A stretch of DNA of 64,000 bases from Phycisphaerae bacterium (GTDB lineage: Bacteria > Chloroflexota > Anaerolineae > 4572-78 > J111): contig JANQQF010000106.1 of NCBI GenBank assembly GCA_028285035.1, positions 1-64,000 of the forward strand. The letters are read 5' to 3'. Below are positions 27,033 to 37,744 of this stretch, piece after piece (position 1 is the stretch's first letter; every line of letters starts with the position of its first letter). A model generated the notes under the pieces. The model made no database searches. It was given only the letters and a program-made list of their open reading frames with translations, and was not told where the DNA came from. The translations under genes were made by a program, and so were the position numbers.

Positions 27033-27929
27033 TCAGAACGTAGATAAATTTAAAAGATTGCTCATATTCTGCCCTAAAATCAAATCTAAATCATTATTAG
27101 ACAGGCCAGACGTTCTAATCTCAGTAAGCAATTTAACAAAATCAGGTTTTTTCATTTTACGAGGATAAATGAGTAAAGGGTAGTCGGACCCATAAAGAAT
27201 TTTTTCAGGTCCAACAATATCAACAACTGCTTGATAAACAGCGGGTTGATATAAAAGGGGAACAGCTGCAGTATCATAATAGACATTCTGCATTATTTTT
27301 TTTGTCACGCGATTCAGCTCATAAAACGGTAGTAAACCACCGAGATGAGCTAGGATGAGCTTCAGATTTGGATATTGTTCTGCCAACCAAACGTAATCCT
27401 GAAGCGGTGTATAGGCTCGACCAGGGTAATCGTGACCAACAGGCTCAGCCCCGTGCAAACATAACGGAATATCAAGCTCAATCGCCAATTCAACGACGGC
27501 AAGAAACTCATCATCACGAATCGAGTGATTTTGCGCAAAGGGCAAGATTTCACCGACCCCTCGTAGACCTTGGTCAACAGCCCGCTTGACTTCATCTAAA
27601 GCTGATTGACCTGCCAAGGGTTGTACCGTGGCAAATCCAAGTAATCGATCAGAATACTTTTGGCACCAATCAATATACCAATTATTTTGCGTGACACAGT
27701 TTTGATGATGCTGAAAGTAAATACCCTGCATCACAACTTGATCAATGCCCGCCTCATCCATGTCCTCCAACAATTGCTCAATGGTCACCCACCCTTGAAT
27801 TGTTGTCCCTGAGGGGTTGTCACCCATTAAAGCACCCCAATACGGTTCATCTACCTGACGTGACCAAGATACGGGATCAGCATACACGTATGGTGGATAC
27901 ATATGGATGTGAGAGTCTATGATCATCAC
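27033..27929 (-). CDS. Amidohydrolase family 2 (metal-dependent) protein
   Basis: A 298-aa TIM-barrel hydrolase or decarboxylase-like enzyme. The N-terminal HxH metal motif is IDSHIHMYPP. Later metal/catalytic residues include LCLHGAEPVGHD, LILAHLGG and a C-terminal Asp in LYGSDYPLL. ACMSD-like members of this family decarboxylate or hydrolyse cyclic carboxylates; the substrate here is unknown. Start is GTG 27929 or ATG 27926. It is divergent from the multi-GAF kinase and lies 30 bp after the GGDEF-EAL protein's start region on the same strand. Confidence 0.88.
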   Translation of the reverse strand: MMIIDSHIHMYPPYVYADPVSWSRQVDEPYWGALMGDNPSGTTIQGWVTIEQLLEDMDEAGIDQVVMQGIYFQHHQNCVTQNNWYIDWCQKYSDRLLGFATVQPLAGQSALDEVKRAVDQGLRGVGEILPFAQNHSIRDDEFLAVVELAIELDIPLCLHGAEPVGHDYPGRAYTPLQDYVWLAEQYPNLKLILAHLGGLLPFYELNRVTKKIMQNVYYDTAAVPLLYQPAVYQAVVDIVGPEKILYGSDYPLLIYPRKMKKPDFVKLLTEIRTSGLSNNDLDLILGQNMSNLLNLSTF

Positions 27930-28418
27930 CTAACCTGAATATTCCTGCGGGAGTAGATTGTTAAGTAATTCGCAAAATACCATCAAAATTCGTATTTTGA
28001 TTGAGTTCTGATGCTTTAAAGACTGAACAAATTTTGGCGAATTATTAATTAGGCCAACCGGATTGTTACTAATTTAGGCGTAACTTCTCTTTTCTCAAAA
28101 CTTCTTCCAGTTTACCCAAAAACCTATCAACATTAGATTTAATAGGTATTATAACACACTTCAAACCATCCGGTCGAGTCTATTATAGATGAAAAGCGGA
28201 AAAGTCCCAGGCCTAGCCCCCCATAATCAAGTCTGTATCGACCTAAAATACATGTTGCATAGGTTGTCAGGTGTATCTATCACTGGTATACTTGACTCTA
28301 TATTGGCACTATAAAATGTTTAATCAATTTCTGGCTCACTCCCCACAAGTATCTAGACCTATATAACGAAAACTCCAACATTAATTCATTACTAATGGCA
28401 TAGCGTTACGAGTCATAT
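27930..28418. other. Divergent intergenic region, amidohydrolase / multi-GAF kinase
   Basis: 489 bp without a gene. A palindrome ATCAAAAT-TCGT-ATTTTGAT (27982-28001) sits about 50 bp upstream of the amidohydrolase start and is a possible operator; its half resembles the ATCAAA half-sites at the XRE-cupin gene. Several -10-like TATAAT-type tracts occur near 28150 and 28315, but no well-spaced promoter could be assigned. Confidence 0.5.
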
Positions 28419-31400
28419 ATGAAAACGCATCTAGAAAACCTTAAATTACCAACATCTATCTGGCATACCTTTCATCGGCTTGACCAACTTCTCAATCAGC
28501 GCCTATCTTGGTCTAAACGGCTCGAGTCGGTCAATGATATTCTTATTGAAGAATTGGAAATTGAAGCTGTTTGGCTTTTAACATTACCCCCCTTACCTCC
28601 GACGGCCTGCGGCACAATGTGTACCCCATTAGCTATAGCCCCACACGCCAAAATTCATATTGTTGATAAATCACCACCTCTCGAAAAATTCCTACCTGAG
28701 GCTGAAACCATCATTGGGCAGGTTATTTATCATCAAATACCAGACTTTATAGATACCGATGATATAAAAAAAATCGAAACTGATAGTGATTTAGGGGATG
28801 TGTTATTTGGCACCTTTGAGGCCATCCCATCCACAGTAATTCCTCTCATTGCTGACGCTGAGCCAGTTGGAGCGCTCATCATTGGTGGATACGATTTCCA
28901 ACAAATACCTTCATCTGAAGAGTCTGTCAATCTTTTCAAGTATCTGGGTGAGCATATTGGGGCCAATCTAAAAAGTGCTTACCTCATTCACCGCTCACAT
29001 CGTCATACAAACGTTTTAGAGACTCTCAACCTTATTGCCCAAACGATCACTTCCAGTCTAAATATTGATGAAGTTATTCAGCGAACCATGATAGGGATCA
29101 ATGCCCTTTTGGACGTTGAGGCAGGCTCGTTATTGATGGCTGATGAAGCAAAAGAGGAATTATCTTTCAAAATAACCTTACGTGGTGAAAATAAGCAGAT
29201 CACCTCTTATCGCCTAAAGTATGGGGAAGGTATCGCCGGGTGGGTTGTTCAAAACAATCAACCTACAATTGTAAATAACCCGCTGACTGATAAACGATTT
29301 CTAAAGAAAATTGATGACGCAATTGGCTTTGTGACAAATACAATCTTGTGTGTTCCTTTGATGGTTCACGGGGCCTCAATTGGGGCCTTAGAAGTTTTGA
29401 ACAAACGCTCCGGTCCATTTGATTATGATGATATGGAGTTGCTGAGTTCGATGGCGGCCGCTTTGGGCATCGCCCTTCACAATGCCCAGCTTTATGAGGA
29501 AGCACAAGCCCGCGTTAAGCGTCACGAAATTATTAGTCAAATCAGCACAGCCATCAATGCTGGACATGGCTTCAAAGAAAGTGGCAAACTCATCTTTGAA
29601 CAACTCGGCAGTTTTATTGAATTTGATCACCTGAGCCTCTCGTTATTGGATGATGCAAAACAAAACATCCATCAGTGGGAATTAAGTGAACATGGTACGC
29701 TTGAATATTCAAGGTCACTCATACCCCTAGAAAACTCAGCGCTCGCCCACATTGTTGAAACAAACCAAATACTGGCTATAGATGACATTACCCAACCGAA
29801 TGTATCTGCCCCGGACGATCAAATTCTCTTAGATGACGAAATCTTTGCTAAAATATCTCTACCTCTGATCACAAAAACGACCCCCTATGGCTGTATTACC
29901 CTGGGGCGTAAAGAAATCAAAAGTTATCAATTACGTGACCTACAAATTCTGGAAGCTATCTCCCCTCACATCTCAGTGGCGATAGAAAAGAGCCGTCTGA
30001 TTGATGCCATGGAGCAGCACAATAGCGAGTTGATCCGGCTCAATCATTTGAGTGAAATGCTCGTTTCGACCACGGATCTAGGCCTGATTATTGATACCTC
30101 TTTGAGCATGATGCCCAGGCTCCTTCCAGGAGATGTACAGGGTATTATTATTATGGGTGAAGAAGGAGCCTATTTAGGAGTCGCGGTTCCCTTCGATTTT
30201 TCCCGTACCGCGCAGATTATCAAAGATATCCAAGAAACCTTTGTTGATGTCAGAGAAGATACAATTCCAACAAAAGTTATTTACGACAAAACAATTGCTG
30301 GAAACATGCCCGTCAGTGCCGATTGGAAGCCACAAACTGTTTTACATCTGCCCCTATTAACTCGACTAGGAACATTAGGCTTGATTTACATTGCCTCGGG
30401 AGTCAATGAAACATTAAGCGATGAAATGTGGCGCACATTTTCACTCATTGGGTCGCAAATATCAGCGGCTGTCGAAAATGCCCGGCTTTTCCAACAGGTC
30501 GAACAAGAACGGGCTCGCCTCGCCGCGATTCTCTCCAGTAGTACTGATGCCATTCTCGCGGTTAATCGTGATGGTCGAATTGTGCTGGATAATCCGGCTG
30601 CTTGGTCCGTGATGGATGTAGAAGAGTCGCAGCGGGACAATCTATTGGCCGAAAGCACCTCAAATATAGAATTAATCCAGCTTTTCCAAAAGGCCACACA
30701 GGGCGGGGAGCCTACCGGAGAAATTTCACTCAACGATGGGCGCACCTTCTACGCTAATCTTTCACCCGTGGAAGTTGACACCCTTGGCGTGATTGGCCAC
30801 GTGGCAACGATGCAGGATGTTAGTCACTTTAAAGAGGTCAATCAGCTAAAAACAGATTTTGTTAATTCTGTGTCCCACGATCTACGATCACCTTTATCAG
30901 GCATTCTGATCGCCGTTCATCTGCTCCCAGAGGTTGGGGAGATGAATGAGACTCAAAATGAATTGCTTCAAACGATCGAAAATCGAGTCAACAACATGAG
31001 CCGCCTGATTGAAGATTTACTGGATGTGGGTAAAATTGAGGCGGGTATTGATATGGAGTTAGAGGTCCAGCCGCTAGCTTCCCTTGTTGAAGAAGTAACC
31101 AACTCGTTAAAGCCTCAGGCTCAAGATAAGTATATTACCCTCTCTACTTACGTTCCAGAAGACTCACCAGTTGTCCAAGCGAACGCCACCCGACTGCGCC
31201 AGGTCATTTACAATTTAGTCGGAAATGCGATCAAATATACGCCAAATGAGGGCGAGGTTAAAGTCAATCTTTTTGAACAGGATAACGAAATTCGTCTGCA
31301 AGTGATCGATACGGGTATGGGTATCCCCACCAGCGATCAGCCTCACATTTTCGAAAAATTCTATCGCGTTCGAGGTGATCACGTCGCTCATATCAAAGGA

Positions 31401-31550
31401 ACGGGTTTGGGTCTAGCCATCACCAAAGGAATTGTTGAAAAGCACAATGGCCGCATCTGGATTGAAAGTGTATTTGGTGAAGGTAGCACATTCACCGTTG
31501 CTCTTCCTACCTATAATGGCACACTGGCCAAGGTTGCATCCCCGCAATAA
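28419..31550 (+). CDS. Multi-GAF-PAS sensor histidine kinase
   Basis: A 1043-aa soluble kinase. A divergent GAF-like N-terminus (about 15-190) is followed by GAF about 205-355 (DVEAGSLLMADE..., GIAGWVVQNNQPTIVNNP), GAF about 375-525 and GAF about 550-685. PAS about 695-800 (DAILAVNRDGRIVLDNPAA). HisKA has NSVSHDLRSPLSGILIAV. HATPase has LVGNAIKYTPNEG, DTGMGIPTSDQPHIFEKFYR and GTGLGLAITKGIVEKH. No membrane helix, so it senses an internal ligand, redox state or gas through the GAF domains. No partner response regulator is adjacent. Confidence 0.93.
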   Translation: MKTHLENLKLPTSIWHTFHRLDQLLNQRLSWSKRLESVNDILIEELEIEAVWLLTLPPLPPTACGTMCTPLAIAPHAKIHIVDKSPPLEKFLPEAETIIGQVIYHQIPDFIDTDDIKKIETDSDLGDVLFGTFEAIPSTVIPLIADAEPVGALIIGGYDFQQIPSSEESVNLFKYLGEHIGANLKSAYLIHRSHRHTNVLETLNLIAQTITSSLNIDEVIQRTMIGINALLDVEAGSLLMADEAKEELSFKITLRGENKQITSYRLKYGEGIAGWVVQNNQPTIVNNPLTDKRFLKKIDDAIGFVTNTILCVPLMVHGASIGALEVLNKRSGPFDYDDMELLSSMAAALGIALHNAQLYEEAQARVKRHEIISQISTAINAGHGFKESGKLIFEQLGSFIEFDHLSLSLLDDAKQNIHQWELSEHGTLEYSRSLIPLENSALAHIVETNQILAIDDITQPNVSAPDDQILLDDEIFAKISLPLITKTTPYGCITLGRKEIKSYQLRDLQILEAISPHISVAIEKSRLIDAMEQHNSELIRLNHLSEMLVSTTDLGLIIDTSLSMMPRLLPGDVQGIIIMGEEGAYLGVAVPFDFSRTAQIIKDIQETFVDVREDTIPTKVIYDKTIAGNMPVSADWKPQTVLHLPLLTRLGTLGLIYIASGVNETLSDEMWRTFSLIGSQISAAVENARLFQQVEQERARLAAILSSSTDAILAVNRDGRIVLDNPAAWSVMDVEESQRDNLLAESTSNIELIQLFQKATQGGEPTGEISLNDGRTFYANLSPVEVDTLGVIGHVATMQDVSHFKEVNQLKTDFVNSVSHDLRSPLSGILIAVHLLPEVGEMNETQNELLQTIENRVNNMSRLIEDLLDVGKIEAGIDMELEVQPLASLVEEVTNSLKPQAQDKYITLSTYVPEDSPVVQANATRLRQVIYNLVGNAIKYTPNEGEVKVNLFEQDNEIRLQVIDTGMGIPTSDQPHIFEKFYRVRGDHVAHIKGTGLGLAITKGIVEKHNGRIWIESVFGEGSTFTVALPTYNGTLAKVASPQ

Positions 31551-31574
31551 TGCTGTTCCCCTTGCCATTTCAAA

Positions 31575-31606
31575 ATTTTGCCTGATTAACCATAACGAGG
31601 CAAAAT
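31575..31606. terminator. Hairpin after the multi-GAF kinase
   Basis: ATTTTGCCT pairs perfectly with AGGCAAAAT around a 14-base loop, 25 bp after the kinase stop. No T-tract follows. Confidence 0.4.
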
Positions 31607-31625
31607 AGCCCCTCATTGAGCCATT

Positions 31626-31659
31626 TTGCACAAATGCCAAACTATGTATACTTGTGCAA
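31626..31659. promoter_or_regulatory. TTGCACAA inverted repeat upstream of the mrp operon
   Basis: TTGCACAA (31626-31633) and TTGTGCAA (31652-31659) are a perfect inverted pair 18 bases apart, about 125 bp before mnhA. The form fits an operator for the antiporter operon; the binder is unknown. Confidence 0.4.
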
Positions 31660-31784
31660 TGATCAGCTCATTACTGATGGGCCTTGCGTCATACTTAACC
31701 ATATTTCAACCATCACCCAAATTCTATGGATTGTAAGCACCTTCTAGAACTCAGAAGCGTGTTATTTTTTACGAGGCTAACTCA

Positions 31785-34109
31785 ATGATTTATGCGGTGT
31801 TATCCGGCTTTATCCTAGCGATATTTGCGCCACTCATTTATCGATTTGCAAAAGGACTGACCGGTATCATTTTAGCCCTGCTTCCTTTAGCTCTATTTGT
31901 CTACTTTGCGACCTTTGTAGGAACAATTCCAGAGCAGCCCGAACCATTTGTCTATCCCTGGTTTCCTGCCTTAGACATCAACCTAACCTTCTATCTAGAT
32001 GGCTTAAGCCTCCTTTTCGCTTTAATCATTACTGGTGTTGGAACTCTTGTTGTTCTGTATGGAACAGGCTATTTAGCCGGTCACCATCAAATTGACCGCT
32101 TTTTCATGTACATTTTGATGTTCATGGCGGCAATGTTAGGCGTGGTCCTCTCCAGCAATTTAATTACCCTCTTTGTTTTCTGGGAATTAACCAGTATCAC
32201 CTCCTTCCTACTCATCGGCTACTATCACGAAAAACCTGACTCACGGGCCTCGGCCTTACAAGCACTCCTCGTCACTGGGAGTGGAGGGCTAGCCCTGTTA
32301 GCTGGGTTAATCCTCCTTGGTATTGCTGGCGGTAGTTGGGAGATTTCCGAGCTAATTCATAATGGTGAGGTCGTCAGAGAGAGCAGCCTCTATCTGGGTA
32401 TATTCATCTTGGTTATGCTTGGGGCCTTCACAAAGTCAGCCCAATTCCCCTTCCATTTTTGGTTACCTGGGGCAATGGCCGCACCAGCTCCGGTCAGTTC
32501 CTATCTACACTCGGCCACGATGGTTAAAGCAGGGGTATATCTCGTGGCCCGCCTCTTCCCAGTTTTAGGTCACACCAACACTTGGTTCTATGTGGTTACA
32601 ACCTTTGGGGTAGTAACGATGGTTGTTGGAGCTTACATCGCCTGGCAACAAACGGATCTAAAGCGCATCTTGGCCTACTCTACAGTAAGTGCTTTAGGGA
32701 CGTTGATGATGCTGTTAGGTTTGGGCGAAGATCATCACGCGGTCGAAGCCGCCATTGTATTTCTAGTGGTTCACTCACTCTACAAAGGCACCCTCTTTAT
32801 GGTAGCAGGGGCCGTCGACCACGAAGCAGGTACCCGGCACATCACTGAGTTGGGTGGCTTGCGAACCCTAATGCCTATTTCAATGGTGGCAGCGTTTCTG
32901 GCGGCTCTTTCAATGTCCGGTCTTCCGCCATTCTTGGGATTTGTCGGCAAGGAATTGATTTATGCCAGCACTGAAGCCGCTATCTCAAGTGCAACATTAA
33001 TTACAATCGCTGCGGTTGCAGCTAACATTCTAACGATTATTGCGGCTTTTCTCGTCCTCTTTCGTCCATTTTTTGGTGAAAAGGTCGAAACACCGAAACA
33101 CGCCCACGAACCACCCTGGACAATGTGGATTGGGCCTGTCATCTTATCATCACTTGGCCTCATTATTGCCTTACTAATCGACTTTTTCGGTGACCCCTTC
33201 GGCAAGTATATCGTCTCACCGGCAGTCAGTGGTATTCTGGTTGAAACTACTAAGGTCAAACTACATCTAATTCCAACCGAATTCAACAGTGTGGTCTTGC
33301 TCAGTACCATCACCATTATTGGAGGGATCGGCCTCTACTTCGTCCGTGACCCCCTAGATCGATTGCTCCAACCATTGACCGCGATTGAAAAAGTCAGTCC
33401 TGGACAATGGTACAAATGGACCCTCGATGGGATGATGGCTGTGGCTCGCTGGCAGACTCGTATACTACAAAGTGGTTACTTACGATACTATCTGATCATT
33501 GTTATTGTAACAACAGTTGGTCTAACTGGATACACTCTGTTTACTCGTGTTTCGATTGCGTGGGACCAAATTTTTCGACAGCCAGAGGCAACGTCTTATG
33601 AATTTTTCATTTATGTAATCATGATCTTAGCAACCATCATCGTCCTTCGCACCAGTTCACGGCTCACAGCTGTTGCTGGGCTTGGTGTGATTGGTTATGG
33701 GATGGCTCTCATTTTCATTATATTCGGTGCTCCCGACCTGGCTATGACCCAGTTCTCGATTGAGACACTCAGCGTCATTCTCCTGGTGCTGGTTCTGTAT
33801 CGTCTGCCTCGATTTACGAATTTTTCCAATGCCAGACAGCAAACTCGTGATATGATTGTTGCCCTCAGCGGGGGTATTTTGATGACCCTGTTGGTTTTAG
33901 TGGTCACGGCCCTCCCAGCCAACTCCCGTTTGACCCCATATTTTGCCGAAAATAGCTTCACCCTAGCAAAAGGACATAATGTGGTCAATGTTATTCTCGT
34001 TGACTTTCGAGGGATCGATACGATGGGCGAAATAACGGTTCTCGGTATTGCCGCGATCGGGGTCTATGGTCTCCTCAAATTACGACTAGATAAGAAGGAG
34101 GGGAAATGA
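31785..34109 (+). CDS. mnhA: Mrp Na+/H+ antiporter subunit A
   Basis: A 774-aa, roughly 20-helix protein homologous to complex I NuoL. The core proton-translocating block contains LFVFWELTSITSFLLIGYYHEK, PFHFWLPGAMAAPAPVSSYLHSATMVKAG and GLPPFLGFVGKELIYAS. The C-terminal extension (SSRLTAVAGLGVIGYGMALI...GAPDLAMTQFSIETLSVILL and DTMGEITVLGIAAIGVYGLL) carries the fused MbhD/MbhE-like part found in full-length MrpA. First gene of a tightly packed seven-gene operon (gaps of -4 to +10 bp). It drives Na+ (or K+) efflux against proton entry and supports pH and salt tolerance. Confidence 0.97.
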   Translation: MIYAVLSGFILAIFAPLIYRFAKGLTGIILALLPLALFVYFATFVGTIPEQPEPFVYPWFPALDINLTFYLDGLSLLFALIITGVGTLVVLYGTGYLAGHHQIDRFFMYILMFMAAMLGVVLSSNLITLFVFWELTSITSFLLIGYYHEKPDSRASALQALLVTGSGGLALLAGLILLGIAGGSWEISELIHNGEVVRESSLYLGIFILVMLGAFTKSAQFPFHFWLPGAMAAPAPVSSYLHSATMVKAGVYLVARLFPVLGHTNTWFYVVTTFGVVTMVVGAYIAWQQTDLKRILAYSTVSALGTLMMLLGLGEDHHAVEAAIVFLVVHSLYKGTLFMVAGAVDHEAGTRHITELGGLRTLMPISMVAAFLAALSMSGLPPFLGFVGKELIYASTEAAISSATLITIAAVAANILTIIAAFLVLFRPFFGEKVETPKHAHEPPWTMWIGPVILSSLGLIIALLIDFFGDPFGKYIVSPAVSGILVETTKVKLHLIPTEFNSVVLLSTITIIGGIGLYFVRDPLDRLLQPLTAIEKVSPGQWYKWTLDGMMAVARWQTRILQSGYLRYYLIIVIVTTVGLTGYTLFTRVSIAWDQIFRQPEATSYEFFIYVIMILATIIVLRTSSRLTAVAGLGVIGYGMALIFIIFGAPDLAMTQFSIETLSVILLVLVLYRLPRFTNFSNARQQTRDMIVALSGGILMTLLVLVVTALPANSRLTPYFAENSFTLAKGHNVVNVILVDFRGIDTMGEITVLGIAAIGVYGLLKLRLDKKEGK

Positions 34110-34112
34110 TAG

Positions 34113-34547
34113 ATGGAAATTCGTAACTATTCACTCATTCTATCAACCGCCACCCGAGCCATCCTACCCTTGATGTTAGTGTTCTCCGTATTTCTATTGC
34201 TCCGGGGGCACAATGAACCAGGGGGAGGTTTTGTCGGAGGGCTTGTTGCCGCAGCGTCATTTGCTTTGTACTCCTTCTCCTTCGGGGTCGACGAAGCTCA
34301 GCGGGCGTTGCGTGTTGAGCCACGTAATCTCATTGGTGTCGGGTTACTCATTGCAGTGTGTAGTGGTTTCTTTGGCTTATTTCAAAATAAGCCTTTTATG
34401 AAGGGGGTTTGGCTCAATGACCCGCTCCCTGTTTTAGGTAAAGTAGGGACTCCCGTTCTTTTTGATCTCGGGGTTTACCTGGTTGTTATCGGTATAACAT
34501 TAACCATCATCTTTTCTTTAGCAGAAGCTGAAGTAGAGAGCGAATGA
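34113..34547 (+). CDS. mnhB: Mrp Na+/H+ antiporter subunit B
   Basis: 144 aa, four helices. The family marker [22 protein letters not shown] (quoted in part) is near residue 30, and the final helix is [19 protein letters not shown]. Starts 3 bp after mnhA. An accessory membrane subunit of the antiporter complex. Confidence 0.96.
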   Translation: MEIRNYSLILSTATRAILPLMLVFSVFLLLRGHNEPGGGFVGGLVAAASFALYSFSFGVDEAQRALRVEPRNLIGVGLLIAVCSGFFGLFQNKPFMKGVWLNDPLPVLGKVGTPVLFDLGVYLVVIGITLTIIFSLAEAEVESE

Positions 34548-34557
34548 GTCGAAAAAT

Positions 34558-34920
34558 ATGGAAGTATTAATTGCAGTCGTTGTCGGAGTGCTTTACACCG
34601 CTGGATTCTATCTTATTCTCCGACGCAGCATTGTTAAATTGATTATTGGTCTTGGCCTATTAGGACACGCCGCCAATCTCTTGATCTTCACCGTTGGACG
34701 CGTCACCCGGGCTAATCCACCTGTTATCGACAAGGAAGCTGAACAACTCCTTGAACCCTTTGCCGACCCCCTACCCCAGGCTCTTATTTTAACGGCCATT
34801 GTCATCGGCTTTGGGGTCCAAGCCTTTGCCACGGTTTTGGTCAAACGGGCCTATGAAACCGTAGGCACTGATGATTTTGACGAAATGATTTTAACGGATC
34901 GGGATGGTACTCAAAAATGA
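34558..34920 (+). CDS. mnhC: Mrp Na+/H+ antiporter subunit C (NuoK-like)
   Basis: 120 aa, three helices, homologous to complex I NuoK. Markers include [30 protein letters not shown] (quoted in part) and [17 protein letters not shown] with the family's conserved Pro-Gln-Ala-Leu-x-Leu-Thr-Ala-Ile-Val-Ile. Overlaps mnhD by 4 bp. Confidence 0.96.
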   Translation: MEVLIAVVVGVLYTAGFYLILRRSIVKLIIGLGLLGHAANLLIFTVGRVTRANPPVIDKEAEQLLEPFADPLPQALILTAIVIGFGVQAFATVLVKRAYETVGTDDFDEMILTDRDGTQK

Positions 34921-36422
34921 AAATTTTACTGGTTTTGCCCATCCTTATTCCGTTTATCACGGGCATCATCCTAATTCTTCTGTGGAACCAAATACATCTC
35001 CAAAGAATTATCAACGTCATCGGCAATATTGCCCTCTTGATTGCCAGCTTCTTTTTGCTCGGATGGGTCTGGGAGTCCGGCATCCAGGCCGTGCAAATTG
35101 GGAATTGGCCTGCGCCTTTTGGTATCACCTTTGTCGCAGATTTATTGAGCGCGATTATGGTTGTTCTAGCCGGTTTGATGGGCACTTCGGTCGGGATTTA
35201 TTCCTTGACCAGTATCGACGAGGATCGTGAAGCCTTTGGCTTTTACCCATTGTTCCACATCTTACTGATGGGCATCTGCGGTTCGTTTATGACCGGCGAC
35301 ATTTTCAACCTGTTCGTTTGGTTCGAGGTGATGCTTATTGCCTCATTTGTCCTAATGGTCATCGGTGGTAGGAAAGCTCAGTTAGAAGGAGGTATCAAAT
35401 ATGTGACCCTCAATCTAATCTCGTCATCAATCTTCCTGGCCGCCGTTGGTTTAATTTATGGACTCGTCGGCACCCTTAATATGGCTGACTTATCAGTACA
35501 ACTCCGCCAGTCTGAGCATCAGGGACTGATCCTTACCCTTGCCATGTTATTTCTCATTGCCTATGGTCTCAAAGCAGCCACATTTCCCCTTTTCTTTTGG
35601 CTACCATCATCATATCATACCGCCCCGGTATCGGTCTCGGCCGTATTTGCTGGGCTATTGACCAAAGTAGGTGTCTATACCCTAATCCGGGTCTTCACCT
35701 TACTTTTTGTGCAGGATGTCGGCTATACCCATCACACGCTTTTGATTATCATCGCTGCGTTAACAATGCTCACAGGGGTTTTAGGCGCAGCAGCCCAAAA
35801 CGAATTCCGGCGTATTTTATCTTTTCATATTGTTAGCCAGATCGGCTATATGATTATGGGATTAGCGCTGTACAGCCAACTTGCCATCGCTGGCGCCGTC
35901 TTCTATATCACCCACCACATCATTGTGAAAACCAATCTATTCCTGGTCAGCGGTGTCGCTCAACGCCTGCAAGGCACCTATCAGCTAAAGAAAATGGGAG
36001 GACTCTATCGTCATTACCCTATTCTGGCGGTTCTCTTCCTCATCCCCGCCTTATCGTTGGCTGGAATTCCACCCTTGTCAGGCTTTTGGGCAAAGTTCGT
36101 TTTGGTGCGAGCTGGTTTGGAACAAGAGCAGTATCTTTTGGTGGGCGTTTCGCTCGTTGTAAGTACCCTGACAGTCTTCTCAATGACAAAAATCTGGGCA
36201 GAAGCCTTCTGGAAGGCTAATCCCAACGAGTCGCAGCCCAATCCACCTTTGAACAACTATCTAGGGATGGTCTTGCCTGTGGCGGCTTTGGCGGTCATAA
36301 CGATTATCATTGGCCTCTATTCGCAACCATTCTTTGAACTGGCCAATCAAGCTGCTAAGCAGCTCCTTGACCCCACAGAATATATTGAAGCGGTCAACTT
36401 GGTCCAAGGAGATCCTACATGA
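34917..36422 (+). CDS. mnhD: Mrp Na+/H+ antiporter subunit D (NuoN/M-like)
   Basis: 501 aa, about 14 helices. Diagnostic segments: [73 protein letters not shown] and [14 protein letters not shown] (in part). With subunit A it forms the ion-translocating antiporter pair. ATGA overlaps with both neighbours. Confidence 0.97.
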   Translation: MKILLVLPILIPFITGIILILLWNQIHLQRIINVIGNIALLIASFFLLGWVWESGIQAVQIGNWPAPFGITFVADLLSAIMVVLAGLMGTSVGIYSLTSIDEDREAFGFYPLFHILLMGICGSFMTGDIFNLFVWFEVMLIASFVLMVIGGRKAQLEGGIKYVTLNLISSSIFLAAVGLIYGLVGTLNMADLSVQLRQSEHQGLILTLAMLFLIAYGLKAATFPLFFWLPSSYHTAPVSVSAVFAGLLTKVGVYTLIRVFTLLFVQDVGYTHHTLLIIIAALTMLTGVLGAAAQNEFRRILSFHIVSQIGYMIMGLALYSQLAIAGAVFYITHHIIVKTNLFLVSGVAQRLQGTYQLKKMGGLYRHYPILAVLFLIPALSLAGIPPLSGFWAKFVLVRAGLEQEQYLLVGVSLVVSTLTVFSMTKIWAEAFWKANPNESQPNPPLNNYLGMVLPVAALAVITIIIGLYSQPFFELANQAAKQLLDPTEYIEAVNLVQGDPT

Positions 36423-36889
36423 GATCATTTGTCCTCAATAGCTTTCTAGCTGTCGCTTGGGCTGCTTTACTGGGCGAGTTCAGCGGCATCAATCTTTTCG
36501 CTGGCTTCATCATCGGGGCGGTCACCATCTGGCTCATGCAATACATTATGGGCTCCAAAAGTTATTTCATAAAAATGCGACAAATCCTCAATATCGTTTT
36601 GCTCTTCTTATGGGAACTACTTTCGGCTAATTTTCGGGTAGCCTATACTGTCATTTTTCCTAATACAATGAATCCCGCGATTGTGGCTATCCCGCTGGAC
36701 ATTGAGTCTGACCTAGAGATCACATTGCTAGCTAATATGATTACCTTAACCCCAGGCACGTTAAGTTTAGACATCTCTGAAGATGAAAACACGTTGTATG
36801 TTCACGGAATGCACGTTGATGATGTAGAAGCTTTCAAACACGAAATAAAAGAAGGCTTTGAGCGGGTTATAGAGGAGGCGTTTGAATGA
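36419..36889 (+). CDS. mnhE: Mrp Na+/H+ antiporter subunit E
   Basis: 156 aa. N-terminal membrane helices are followed by a soluble C-terminus with the family signature [17 protein letters not shown] and [10 protein letters not shown]. Overlaps mnhD and mnhF by 4 bp each. Confidence 0.95.
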   Translation: MRSFVLNSFLAVAWAALLGEFSGINLFAGFIIGAVTIWLMQYIMGSKSYFIKMRQILNIVLLFLWELLSANFRVAYTVIFPNTMNPAIVAIPLDIESDLEITLLANMITLTPGTLSLDISEDENTLYVHGMHVDDVEAFKHEIKEGFERVIEEAFE

Positions 36890-37158
36890 GTTTAATGCAA
36901 ACTTTAGCCAGTCTCATTTTTCTCCCTATTCTCGTTCTAGCAGTTTTTATCGCCTTCACGCGTCTGGTCCGAGGACCAACTTTACCAGACCGGGTGGTGG
37001 CACTAGATTTGATGACGACCTTAGGCATTGGGGTGATTGCTGTCTACACCATTGCCCGTGATGATGCGATCTTTTTAGATGTAGCCATCGTCATCGCCTT
37101 GATCTCATTCTTGGCCACCATTGCCTTTGCTTACTATGTCGAACGGAGAGTACAATGA
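36886..37158 (+). CDS. mnhF: Mrp Na+/H+ antiporter subunit F
   Basis: 90 aa, three helices with the signature RGPTLPDRVVALDLMTTLGIG and a final AIVIALISFLATIAFAYYVERR. Overlaps mnhG by 4 bp. Confidence 0.95.
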   Translation: MSLMQTLASLIFLPILVLAVFIAFTRLVRGPTLPDRVVALDLMTTLGIGVIAVYTIARDDAIFLDVAIVIALISFLATIAFAYYVERRVQ

Positions 37159-37556
37159 TTCAAGAAATTATTGGCATTATCTTTCTCATCATCGGAGCAG
37201 CCTTTATGCTCATTTCTGCTTTAGGCGTTGTCCGTATGCCCGACTTATATTTGAGAATGTCTGCCTCTACAAAATCATCCACCCTCGGCGTTTCGGCCAT
37301 TTTAATTGCCACTGCCTTCTTCTTTAATGATTTAAGTATCTCTAGCCGAGTGATTGCTATCATCACGTTCCTTTTGCTTACAGCACCTGTCGCAGCTCAT
37401 ATGATGGGGCGAGCAGCCTACTCAACGGGGGTCAAACTCTGGGCAGGAACCCATCACGATGATTTGAAAGATCGGTATAAGAAACGCACTCGTAAACGTT
37501 CTAACAACGTCACCGATGAATTCCCAGTCATTAACGCTGATGCAGACAACGCTTGA
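37155..37556 (+). CDS. mnhG: Mrp Na+/H+ antiporter subunit G
   Basis: 133 aa, three helices; signature GVVRMPDLYLRMSASTKSSTLG and TAPVAAHMMGRAAY. A basic hydrophilic C-terminal tail (RYKKRTRKRSNN) is longer than I expect for this subunit. Last gene of the operon; a good terminator follows at 37603. Confidence 0.95.
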   Translation: MIQEIIGIIFLIIGAAFMLISALGVVRMPDLYLRMSASTKSSTLGVSAILIATAFFFNDLSISSRVIAIITFLLLTAPVAAHMMGRAAYSTGVKLWAGTHHDDLKDRYKKRTRKRSNNVTDEFPVINADADNA

Positions 37557-37602
37557 GAATTGTCCTAAACCGTTAAGCGCATATAATCTTCATTATCAAG
37601 AT

Positions 37603-37637
37603 AAGATCGTTTCTGATGTATCAGCAACGATCTTTTA
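37603..37637 (+). terminator. Rho-independent terminator of the mrp operon
   Basis: AAGATCGTT (37603-37611) pairs with AACGATCTT (37626-37634), with inner CTGA/TCAG pairing, followed by a T-rich tail (TTTTAATTT). Confidence 0.85.
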
Positions 37638-37744
37638 ATTTATTGTCCGATAAGATGTCTGCCACAGTGAATACAAAACATCAGATTTAGAATGCCCATA
37701 ATGACCATAAATATACGCAGCCTCGACTTGGAGAGGGAACTCAC